A stretch of DNA of 17,765 nt from Zwartia sp. (GTDB taxonomy: Bacteria; Pseudomonadota; Gammaproteobacteria; Burkholderiales; Burkholderiaceae_B): the NCBI GenBank assembly GCA_030653405.1, contig JAURZO010000117.1, positions 1 to 17,765 of the forward strand, given 5' to 3'. A program made the position numbers and the translations under genes. This document shows positions 1-6,581 of this stretch, piece after piece. Below the pieces are notes generated by a model that ran no database searches, was not told the origin of the DNA, and saw nothing but the letters and a program-made list of their open reading frames with translations. Numbering within the stretch: position 1 is the stretch's first letter; the number at the start of each line of letters is the position of its first letter.

Positions 1-1054
1 GCTGAATCGGGAAGTTATTGATGCCGTACTTGAACGGTCCGCGCACGGAGGCAAAGTCGGCCTTTTTAAGGGCGGCCAACACCGCCGCACGATCAGACAC
101 TTTGCCATCGGTGGCTTTGACGGCCGCATCGATTGCCATGATCACATCGTAAGCCTGTGCAGCATAGACGGAAGGCGTGCGATTTTTGTACTCTGCACGG
201 AAGGCCTCTACAAATTTTTTGTTGTGCGGATTATCCAGATCATGTGCCCACTGCGCAGTGTTGAACATGCCAAGCATCGGCTCACCGACCGCACGGATCA
301 CATCCTCATCCGCTGAAAAGCCGGGACCCACCAACTTGACGCTCTGATTCAGACCTGCGGACACAAACTGCTTGATGAAATTGATCCCCATGCCGCCTGG
401 CAAGAAAATGTAGACGGCGTCAGGCTTAGCGTCGCGCAACTGCGCGAGCTCGGCGGCATAGTCAATCTGACCAAGCTTGGTGTAGATTTCCTGACCGACG
501 GCAGATTTATAGCCGCGCTTGAAACCGTTGAGGGCATCCTTGCCGGCCGGATAGTCAGGCGCCATGATGACCATCTTTTTAAACCCACGATCCGCCGCGA
601 CTTTACCGGCCGCCTCATGGAACGCATCGTTCTGGTAAGACACACCAAACCAGTAGTCATTACACTGGGCACCCGCAAACTGGCTCGGACCCGGATTATT
701 GGACAGGTAAGGGATCTTGGCCGCAAAGAGCGTCGGGCCTACTGCTAAGGCCACGTTAGAACCAATCGGCCCAGTAAAAAAATCGATTTTGTCGCGTTGT
801 ATGTAGCGATTGACCAACTGACGCGCCTGATCAGGATTGCCGCCCATATCCGTCTGCAAAAACTCGGCAGGCTTGCCACCGAGCTTGCCGCCTAGCTGCT
901 TGATGGCCAGGTTAAAGCCGTCTCGCGCCTCGGCACCGAGTGCCGCGAACGGCCCAGACAGGTCATTGGCGATCCCGACTTTGATTGGGGCCTGTGCAAA
1001 AACCAGACCTGGCAAGAGTGCGGCCATGGCGAAAAGTTGCCTCATCAAACGCAT
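1..1054 (-). CDS. ABC transporter substrate-binding protein, branched-chain amino acid (LivK) type, partial at its C-terminus
   Basis: This is a periplasmic ligand-binding protein of a LivKHMGF-like ABC importer. The frame stays open for 351 codons from ATG 1054 to the left edge, so the C-terminal end and stop lie outside. The start has a good ribosome site (TCAGGAGAT just upstream). Residues 1-21 form a signal peptide ending FAQ, and the mature protein opens with APIKVGIANDLSGPFA, typical of type I binding proteins (Peripl_BP_6). GPIGSNVALAV and YLSNNPGPSQFAG further on fit the ligand cleft of the family. It is transcribed away from the GntR gene at 1171, so the two share a control region. 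Permease and ATPase genes are not visible and may lie to the left or elsewhere. The ligand is unknown: family members bind amino acids, aromatic acids, urea or amides. Confidence 0.93.
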   Translation of the reverse strand, partial: MRLMRQLFAMAALLPGLVFAQAPIKVGIANDLSGPFAALGAEARDGFNLAIKQLGGKLGGKPAEFLQTDMGGNPDQARQLVNRYIQRDKIDFFTGPIGSNVALAVGPTLFAAKIPYLSNNPGPSQFAGAQCNDYWFGVSYQNDAFHEAAGKVAADRGFKKMVIMAPDYPAGKDALNGFKRGYKSAVGQEIYTKLGQIDYAAELAQLRDAKPDAVYIFLPGGMGINFIKQFVSAGLNQSVKLVGPGFSADEDVIRAVGEPMLGMFNTAQWAHDLDNPHNKKFVEAFRAEYKNRTPSVYAAQAYDVIMAIDAAVKATDGKVSDRAAVLAALKKADFASVRGPFKYGINNFPIQ

Positions 1055-1170
1055 AAAAATCTCCTGAATGATCAGTCGCCCGAATCAGGGCAAAGAAACT
1101 GTGTGGGTTACTCTATAGGTCAGCATGCTAGACGAAATGCCCATCAGTTGCCAGCCTTAGGGAGCTGAAG
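1055..1170. promoter_or_regulatory. Divergent control region between the binding-protein gene and the GntR gene
   Basis: These 116 bases separate two divergently transcribed genes and must hold both promoters. The clearest element is the perfect 8-bp palindrome AGCATGCT at 1122-1129. It extends to GTC...GAC at 1119-1133 if one unpaired base is allowed. CTATAGG at 1113-1119 lies next to it and reads TATAG on the opposite strand, a possible -10 for the minus-strand gene, but I found no convincing -35. A position overlapping promoter elements is common for GntR autoregulation. The operator assignment is inference. Confidence 0.4.
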
Positions 1171-1911
1171 GTGTTGCCGCTAGATTTCTCATATCGCCGC
1201 ACAGCCTATCATCCATCCGGTGCAATGAAGACCTCACAACACAAACAGCCACCCCCAAATACCCGTTCGGGCAACACAACGGATCGTGCCCTCGAACAAA
1301 TCCGTACGGCTATTCAGGATGGCCGTTATGCGCCCGGCCAACGACTGATTGAGTCGGATCTTATGGAGTCTTTTGGAGTCACCCGAGGACCGCTGCGTGA
1401 AGCACTTCGTCGCCTGGGAACGGAGGGCGTTGTAGAGCTGATCCCTAATCGGGGCGCCATTGTTCGGATGTTTTCACTCAAAGAGTTAATCGATCTGTTC
1501 AGAATCAGAGAGTCTGTAGAGGGCTTGGCAGCTCGACTTGCTGCTGAAAAGATGGTGGATGCCGAAGCTCGGTCGAGTTTTGCTCGCGCCATTCAAAAAA
1601 TCAAACAAACTCAAGGGGATCCGAACACACCATTCAGCCTTGAAAACCAAACGATTCACGATTTGATTTTGCACCACGCCGACAACGAGCAGCTCAGCTT
1701 GTTAATGAAGAGACTTCAATTACCTATTATTCGTTTTCAAATCAGGGCGTCTGTCGATGAGGACTATCGCAATGCCTCTCGCGCTGAACACGAAGACGTG
1801 ATTGAAGCCGTCCTGAGCGGTGACTCTGACCGCGCGGAGTCAGCGATGAAGGCGCATTTGCGGCAGGCCTCAGAGCGCACCTTGGCGCGCGCCAACATCT
1901 ACAAAAAATAA
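1171..1911 (+). CDS. GntR family transcriptional regulator, FadR/FCD subfamily
   Basis: This is a ligand-responsive DNA-binding regulator. The winged helix-turn-helix covers about residues 37-100, with recognition segment LMESFGVTRGPLREALRRL. A helical FCD domain follows at about 105-235. H163, H207 and H229 are spaced like the usual metal or carboxylate-binding histidines of FCD proteins, and R113 and E117 fit the RxxxE helix at the start of that domain. FCD members commonly bind small organic acids and repress the catabolic genes beside them. The GTG start at 1171 has GGAG 6 nt upstream; ATG 1225 (residue 19) is an alternative giving 228 aa, closer to usual family length but without a clear ribosome site. 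It lies between a divergent binding-protein gene and the catabolic operon, so it probably controls one or both. Confidence 0.92.
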   Translation: MLPLDFSYRRTAYHPSGAMKTSQHKQPPPNTRSGNTTDRALEQIRTAIQDGRYAPGQRLIESDLMESFGVTRGPLREALRRLGTEGVVELIPNRGAIVRMFSLKELIDLFRIRESVEGLAARLAAEKMVDAEARSSFARAIQKIKQTQGDPNTPFSLENQTIHDLILHHADNEQLSLLMKRLQLPIIRFQIRASVDEDYRNASRAEHEDVIEAVLSGDSDRAESAMKAHLRQASERTLARANIYKK

Positions 1912-2061
1912 CTTTATTTATCTTTTTCAATAGACGGAGTTCTACCGCGCAGGATTTTTGCGGTCAATCAGATTGTATGACACTTTAGTTTACATTTATG
2001 CTTATACTGGTGCCCCATACCTGTCTGTTTACCCTTGTTAGCTCTTTAGGATGCTTCAGTC
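1912..2061 (+). promoter_or_regulatory. Candidate promoter and operator region of the catabolic operon
   Basis: This 150-base gap precedes the eight-gene operon. It contains a good -10-like box, TATACT at 2003-2008, but only a poor -35 at the right distance (around 1980-1985), which would fit a weak or activated promoter. The imperfect dyad ACTGGT-N7-ACCTGT at 2006-2024 overlaps the end of the -10 box. A second site, TTGTATGACAC at 1973-1983, matches the recalled FadR-family consensus TNGTNNNACNA except at the last base. Both are candidate operators for the GntR protein. The start of the gap is AT-rich with a T run near 1922-1927 but no stable stem, so no clear terminator for the regulator gene was seen. 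Confidence 0.4.
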
Positions 2062-3162
2062 ATGCGACAGAATCCCCTTCCAATTGGATGGACGCGCGAG
2101 CAAGTTGCTAGCGACATCTCTTGGATTGAACGACTCGTTCCAGAGGAAATCAGGGGATTTGACTACGCACTGGAGGCCGCTCGGGGGCTTAACAAAGATT
2201 TTCTTTCTATGCAGCCTGAGGATTTTCCCCTCCCCGATGCAAGCATCGCCGTCCTCAAGCGCGCCCTCAAAAAAACTCAAGGTCCTTGGGGCTTCTGTCT
2301 GCTAAAGGGATTCCCCGTCGACAAATGGACGGAAGCTGAGACCCGTCTCATTTACTGGGGAATCGGCCTTCATATGGGTGTTGCCCGCCCTCAGAATAAA
2401 AACAGTGACTTCCTCACGGATGTCAGAGATGCGGGCGGCCAGTATTACGGCAAAAATGGCCGTGGATACAACACAAACGCTAGTTTGGATTTTCATATCG
2501 ACTTTGGTGACGTCGTATCACTGCTCTGCCGAAGAACTGCGAGACAGGGCGGCGAAAGTCTGATCACGAGCTCTAAGGCGATTTACGCCGAGGTCGCGCG
2601 AGTACGACCCGATCTCATCCCAGTCATGCATGAACCGTTTTACTTCAGCTGGCAAGGCGCTGGCGGACAAACCGACCGTGCCTATCACTCCTGCACACCA
2701 GCGGGCTTCAAAGACGGTCATTTCGCCTTTCGGTTCAATCTTAAAAATATTATCGCCGCGCAGCGAGACTTTGCGCAGACGCCACGCCTGACCACCCAAC
2801 AGTCGGCGCTCATCGAATTATTGGAAAGTCTCTTTCCGGATCCGCGTTTTTGCTACTCGATGCGGCTTGAGCAAGGTGACATGCAGCTGGTCAACAACTA
2901 CCACGTCATTCATTCCAGAACGAGTTTTGAGGACTTTGCCGACGAAGATAAGAAAAGGCATCTGATCCGACTATGGCTTGCCATACCAGGCTGTCAGCCC
3001 CTCCCGGACGAATGGACAGAACCTTATAAAAGCACGTTAAGGAATGCAGTTCGAGGCGGACTGAGAGGCCCCAGCATGAACGACGCGTTCGTGGCTTTCG
3101 AAAAACGCCAAGCCCTCTATCACGACATGAACAACCACTACTACGACCGACAGCCACACTAA
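2062..3162 (+). CDS. TauD/TfdA family Fe(II)/2-oxoglutarate-dependent dioxygenase
   Basis: This cytoplasmic non-haem iron oxygenase is expected to couple 2-oxoglutarate decarboxylation to hydroxylation, or another oxidation, of a small carboxylate-type substrate. The 366-residue protein has the facial triad: H145 and D147 in LDFHIDFGD, and distal H284 in NNYHVIHSRTSFEDF. R303 in RHLIRLWL is the likely 2-oxoglutarate-binding arginine. It is longer than TauD or TfdA (about 280-300 aa), with extra N-terminal sequence (about 1-70) and a C-terminal tail after 315. That resembles the larger uncharacterised TauD-like proteins common in proteobacteria and fungi. ATG 2062 follows TTAGG about 11 nt upstream. 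It is the first gene of the operon, 25 nt before the first lyase. The substrate is unknown, and taurine is unlikely because no sulfonate genes are nearby. Confidence 0.9.
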   Translation: MRQNPLPIGWTREQVASDISWIERLVPEEIRGFDYALEAARGLNKDFLSMQPEDFPLPDASIAVLKRALKKTQGPWGFCLLKGFPVDKWTEAETRLIYWGIGLHMGVARPQNKNSDFLTDVRDAGGQYYGKNGRGYNTNASLDFHIDFGDVVSLLCRRTARQGGESLITSSKAIYAEVARVRPDLIPVMHEPFYFSWQGAGGQTDRAYHSCTPAGFKDGHFAFRFNLKNIIAAQRDFAQTPRLTTQQSALIELLESLFPDPRFCYSMRLEQGDMQLVNNYHVIHSRTSFEDFADEDKKRHLIRLWLAIPGCQPLPDEWTEPYKSTLRNAVRGGLRGPSMNDAFVAFEKRQALYHDMNNHYYDRQPH

Positions 3163-3187
3163 CAGACTGCGAACATCAGGATCGATC

Positions 3188-4057
3188 ATGAAGCGCGCCA
3201 CCGCATTACGCAAACAACTATCCGCCCCGGGAATGATGATCGCGCCTGGCGCCTACGATGGCATCACGGCAAAACTCATCGAACAAGCGGGCTTTCCCCT
3301 CGTCTACATGACGGGGGCCGGTACATCGGCCTCACTCGGCTACCCTGACTACGGCCTGGTCACCATGACCGAAATGGTGGCGAACGCGGAAATCATCACG
3401 CGCGCAATCAGCATTCCTTTGATCTCTGATGCTGACACAGGCTATGGCAACGAACTCAATGTGACGCGCACGGTTCGTGAGTTCGAGTCGCGAGACGTGG
3501 CAGGCATTCATATCGAGGATCAAGTCTCGCCCAAACGTTGTGGACATCTCGACAACAAAGAAATCGAGGCACTCGACAAGTATCTCAGCAAGATCCGCGC
3601 CGCGGTTGCGGCAAGAGCGAATCCGGACTTTCTAATCATCGCCCGCACTGACAGTCGCGCCTCGCTGGGATTTGACGAAGCCATCAGGCGTGGCAACGCC
3701 GCGCTCGAGGCAGGTGCCGACATGATTTTCATTGAAGCACCCCAGACAATGGAAGAAGTCAGTGCCATCCCAAAAAAAATAAAAGGGCCCTGCCTGCTCA
3801 ATGTGGTGCAAGGCGGAAAAACACCTGTCGTTCACCTTAAAGACGCTGAACAGATGGGCTACAAAATCGCGATCCTGCCAGGACTATTGCTGCGCGCCGC
3901 CGTACAAGCTTTTGATCAGGCGCTCGACTCAGTCAAGACACATCACGTTGCTCCAGATTATTTAAACAACACCTCGCCTCAACAAAATTTCCGCCGGTTT
4001 GGTGCGGACGACTGGGATGCGATTCGCTCAAAGTACGCTCTAGAAGATAAAGGATAA
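3188..4057 (+). CDS. Isocitrate lyase/PEP mutase superfamily lyase (first paralog)
   Basis: This is an Mg2+-dependent (beta/alpha)8-barrel C-C lyase of 289 residues. Metal-site motif DADTGYG is at 81-87, EDQ at 110-112, and the catalytic loop PKRCGH at 115-120 with C118 as the expected general acid/base. RTD (153-155) and EA (183-184) complete the pocket. KRCGH is the mark of the lyase branch; PEP mutases and phosphonopyruvate hydrolases carry a PKxNS loop instead. NVVQGGKTP (205-213) resembles the GGKTP segment I recall from oxaloacetate hydrolase, petal-death protein and dimethylmalate lyase, rather than the TEFG segment of methylisocitrate lyase PrpB. Expected chemistry is cleavage of a 2-hydroxy diacid into a 2-oxo acid plus a carboxylate. 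AGGA lies 6 nt before ATG 3188, and the next gene starts 7 nt after the stop. The exact substrate is unassigned. Confidence 0.9.
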   Translation: MKRATALRKQLSAPGMMIAPGAYDGITAKLIEQAGFPLVYMTGAGTSASLGYPDYGLVTMTEMVANAEIITRAISIPLISDADTGYGNELNVTRTVREFESRDVAGIHIEDQVSPKRCGHLDNKEIEALDKYLSKIRAAVAARANPDFLIIARTDSRASLGFDEAIRRGNAALEAGADMIFIEAPQTMEEVSAIPKKIKGPCLLNVVQGGKTPVVHLKDAEQMGYKIAILPGLLLRAAVQAFDQALDSVKTHHVAPDYLNNTSPQQNFRRFGADDWDAIRSKYALEDKG

Positions 4058-4064
4058 ACAGCAC

Positions 4065-4955
4065 ATGGAACGCCCAACCAAAAAACTTCGGGAACTTTTA
4101 AAAAGACCAGAACTGCTCAAAGCACCAGGAGTTGTGGATGCGATCGGTGCCCGTCTGGTGGCAAATGCGGGTTTTAACGCGATATATATGACTGGGGCTG
4201 GAACGGCTGCTTCCAGACTAGGTTGGCCCGATGTTGGGCTGTTGACGATGTCTGAAATGGTGGACAACGCACAGCGCATTGCTGAAGCCTCAGGTCTGCC
4301 TCTGATCGCAGATGCGGATACCGGCTATGGTGGACCGCTCAATGTACGCCGCACCATACAAAGCTACGAAAGAGCCGGAGTCGCTGCCGTGCATATCGAA
4401 GACCAGCAATGGCCCAAGCGCTGCGGACACCTTGAGGGAAAGACGCTCATCAGCGCGGACCAGATGGCTGCGAATATTCGGGCCGCTTGCGACGCACGCG
4501 TCGATGCAGACTTCATGATTATCGCCCGCACCGATGCCATCGCGGTCGAGGGTTTTGAGCGGGCACTTGAGCGCGCGAAAATATACGAAGAGGCTGGCGC
4601 GGATATGATTTTTGTCGAAGCGCCTCGCACCATGGAACAACTCAACGCGATCCCTGCGGCTTTATCTGTGCCTGCCCTGTTTAATATGGCAGCAAGTGGC
4701 AAAACCCCCTTCCTAAGTGCGAGTGAAATTCAAAACCTCGGCTTCAAACTCGTCATCTATCCAAACTTTGTCCTATTGTCAGCTATTCCCGTGATGCAGC
4801 GCGTACTGCTTGAGCTCCATGCCGGTGGATCGATTAAAGACCTCGCGAGTCAGGCAACGAGTTTCACTGATTTTTTCGACTTATTGGGAATGGATGAAGT
4901 TAAAGCGTTAGAGGCGCGCTATAGCGTGGATGACAAAAGTCGAGTAGGTTATTAA
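4065..4955 (+). CDS. Isocitrate lyase/PEP mutase superfamily lyase (second paralog)
   Basis: This is a second, clearly different lyase of the same fold (296 residues) directly after the first. DADTGYG is at 83-89, EDQ at 112-114, PKRCGH at 117-122 with catalytic C120, RTD at 155-157 and EA at 185-186. All key residues are present, so it should be active. The substrate-side segment is NMAASGKTP (207-215), against NVVQGGKTP in its neighbour. The C-terminal helices (about 235-296) also differ, ending DKSRVGY. These differences suggest another substrate, or two cooperating subunits, rather than a recent duplicate. AAGGA overlaps the preceding stop region about 10 nt before ATG 4065. Homologs are often annotated as oxaloacetate decarboxylase, carboxyvinyl-carboxyphosphonate phosphorylmutase or methylisocitrate lyase; none of these is secured by the sequence. 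Confidence 0.9.
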   Translation: MERPTKKLRELLKRPELLKAPGVVDAIGARLVANAGFNAIYMTGAGTAASRLGWPDVGLLTMSEMVDNAQRIAEASGLPLIADADTGYGGPLNVRRTIQSYERAGVAAVHIEDQQWPKRCGHLEGKTLISADQMAANIRAACDARVDADFMIIARTDAIAVEGFERALERAKIYEEAGADMIFVEAPRTMEQLNAIPAALSVPALFNMAASGKTPFLSASEIQNLGFKLVIYPNFVLLSAIPVMQRVLLELHAGGSIKDLASQATSFTDFFDLLGMDEVKALEARYSVDDKSRVGY

Positions 4956-5000
4956 TACTTAAAACGACAGACGCACAATCTGCAAGAGAGGAGACTTAAA

Positions 5001-6011
5001 ATGAAAAAAATTACGACATCAAAACTTATATTCAACACCCTTGCAATCGCAGGCTTGAGCCTTGTTTCGGCTGGCACAGCGCTCGCTCAGGACTGGCCTA
5101 CCGCCAAAGACAAAATCGAACTGATTGTTCCCTTCAACACCGGCGGCAGCGCCGACAGGATGGCTCGGGCGCTAGCACCACAACTGAGTCGCGAACTGAA
5201 TAACGTTCCGATTACCATCACCAACAGACCCGGCGCGTCCGGCGCGGTCGGCGCAACCATTTTCGCGAAAGGGCCGAGCGATGGTTCGACGCTGATGGTC
5301 ATGCAAGCGACGCCCTTCCTTGCAAACGCCATCCTGTCTGGGCGCGCGCCAGTCAAGTGGACGGACTTCCATGTGATCAATACGCAATGGATCGACTATG
5401 CAATCGCGGCCGTTCCACTCAACAGTTCATATAAAACTTTTGATGAGCTCCTCGCGGCCATCGAGAGCAAGAAAGGTGCCGTCAGCTCTGCAACCATGAG
5501 CGGCTCGGGCTCATACCTTCAGCAACTCGCCATGCTGGAGACCATGGGATTACCGATGGATCAGATACGCTTTGTCACCTACGATGGTGGTGGCCCCGTT
5601 CGCACATCGATCGCCGGCGGACACACTGACTTTAGTTTCGTGGCGGCAACCGGCTCAGAATCGATCCGTGATCGTATTCGCTCACTCGCCATCATCCACG
5701 ACCGACCTGTCAAAGAGTGGCAGGGTCCGTTGCTCAACGAGGCCCTCAAAGCACGCTATGGCAAAGAGATGCCGATTTTTGCCAGCTACACGGTCTCTCT
5801 GATTTCCAAAAGCGACTTTCCTACCAAGTACCCCAAGCGCTACGACACTATTTTGAAAGCGTACGAGCGCGCGATGAAAAATCCCGAGTTCCTTGCCCAG
5901 CTTGAAAAGAGCCAAATCGGCACGCTTTGGTTAGGTCCGACTGAAAGCACAAAAATCACGACCGAAGGCTACGATGGTTTGGCCAAGTATTCCCATCTGT
6001 TAAAAAAATAA
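5001..6011 (+). CDS. tctC: Tripartite tricarboxylate transporter substrate-binding protein (TctC/Bug family)
   Basis: This is the periplasmic receptor that delivers a carboxylate to the TctAB permease encoded next. Residues 1-29 are a signal peptide (KK near the N-terminus, hydrophobic core, ALA cleavage site before QDW). The Bug signature follows: VPFNTGGSADRMARALAPQL at 43-62, NRPGASGAVGA at 75-85, then GPSDGSTLMVMQATP. Length (336) is at the upper end of the usual 320-335 range. The ribosome site is the best in the operon (AGGAG at 4989-4993, 7 nt from ATG), as expected for a receptor needed in excess. A strong hairpin follows at 6031-6057. Bug proteins bind diverse di- and tricarboxylates and related acids; the ligand cannot be named here. 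Confidence 0.93.
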   Translation: MKKITTSKLIFNTLAIAGLSLVSAGTALAQDWPTAKDKIELIVPFNTGGSADRMARALAPQLSRELNNVPITITNRPGASGAVGATIFAKGPSDGSTLMVMQATPFLANAILSGRAPVKWTDFHVINTQWIDYAIAAVPLNSSYKTFDELLAAIESKKGAVSSATMSGSGSYLQQLAMLETMGLPMDQIRFVTYDGGGPVRTSIAGGHTDFSFVAATGSESIRDRIRSLAIIHDRPVKEWQGPLLNEALKARYGKEMPIFASYTVSLISKSDFPTKYPKRYDTILKAYERAMKNPEFLAQLEKSQIGTLWLGPTESTKITTEGYDGLAKYSHLLKK

Positions 6012-6030
6012 ACGTGTAAGCATTACCAAT

Positions 6031-6057
6031 GGGCGTGCGTCGAGGTGTCGCACGCCC
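6031..6057 (+). promoter_or_regulatory. Strong intercistronic hairpin between tctC and tctB
   Basis: The arms GGGCGTGCG (6031-6039) and CGCACGCCC (6049-6057) pair perfectly over 9 bp around a 9-nt loop, with a possible T-G wobble outside. No T run follows, so it is not a standard intrinsic terminator. It sits 19 nt after the tctC stop and about 30 nt before the chosen tctB start. Such hairpins after binding-protein genes often protect the upstream mRNA from 3' decay or cause partial termination, giving more receptor than permease. That role is inferred by analogy. Confidence 0.65.
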
Positions 6058-6088
6058 GATCGACTTCACACAGAACAGGTCGGACGGC

Positions 6089-6565
6089 ATGATGAAAAAA
6101 TTTCTATCCAAATACCAGTGCGACTGGGGCCATATTTCTTTTCTGGTCGCACTTCTACTGATCATCTCGCTTTATCTAACAGATGCAATCATGGCATCCC
6201 GAAAAGCCGAGAACCTGATGATGATCTTGCCAGTCTCCTTGATTGGCATTGGCATTTGTCTTTGGCAAATCCGACTTTCAGCCCGGCCTCGTACGTCGAC
6301 CTCACAGTCCGAATCCGCCCAAACCGAAACTTACCTCTTTAAATATCGAGTGCCAATCTTTATGGGCTTACTCGGCCTTTACTTACTCGGCCTGATTTAT
6401 GTCGCCTTTGACGTCGCGACATTCTTGTTCATCTGGCTCAGCCTTTTGATGCAAGGCGAGCAAAGAAAGGTTCTCGCTTTTTTCTATGCACTGCTGTTTG
6501 CCGTTGGGGTGACTTGGTGTCTGAAACTGATGGTGCCCTTCCCCTTCACCACAATGTTTTTCTAA
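6089..6565 (+). CDS. tctB: Tripartite tricarboxylate transporter small membrane subunit (TctB family)
   Basis: This small integral membrane subunit of the secondary transporter pairs with TctA. From ATG 6089 it is 158 residues, usual for TctB. Hydrophobic stretches fit four or five membrane segments: ISFLVALLLIISLYL, a second around MMILPVSLIGIGICLW, then IFMGLLGLYLLGLIYVAF, ATFLFIWLSLL and VLAFFYALLFAVGVTW. A polar loop rich in Ser, Thr and Gln lies between the second and third. The frame is open from an upstream ATG at 6029, but that start falls at the foot of the hairpin, has no ribosome site and would add an Arg-rich leader. ATG 6089 has AGG about 9 nt upstream and begins MMKKFLSKY. Sequence identity is low, as is normal for TctB; position between TctC and TctA supports the call. 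Confidence 0.87.
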   Translation: MMKKFLSKYQCDWGHISFLVALLLIISLYLTDAIMASRKAENLMMILPVSLIGIGICLWQIRLSARPRTSTSQSESAQTETYLFKYRVPIFMGLLGLYLLGLIYVAFDVATFLFIWLSLLMQGEQRKVLAFFYALLFAVGVTWCLKLMVPFPFTTMFF

Positions 6566-6581
6566 CGGTCAGGATGCATAC

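Noticed and set aside
3188..4057. Methylcitrate cycle prpB
   Set aside because: No prpC, prpD or acnD nearby and the TEFG-type substrate segment is replaced by QGGKTP.
3188..4955. PEP mutase or phosphonate-related genes
   Set aside because: Both proteins carry the KRCGH lyase loop, not the PKxNS loop of mutases and phosphonopyruvate hydrolases, and no other phosphonate genes are present.
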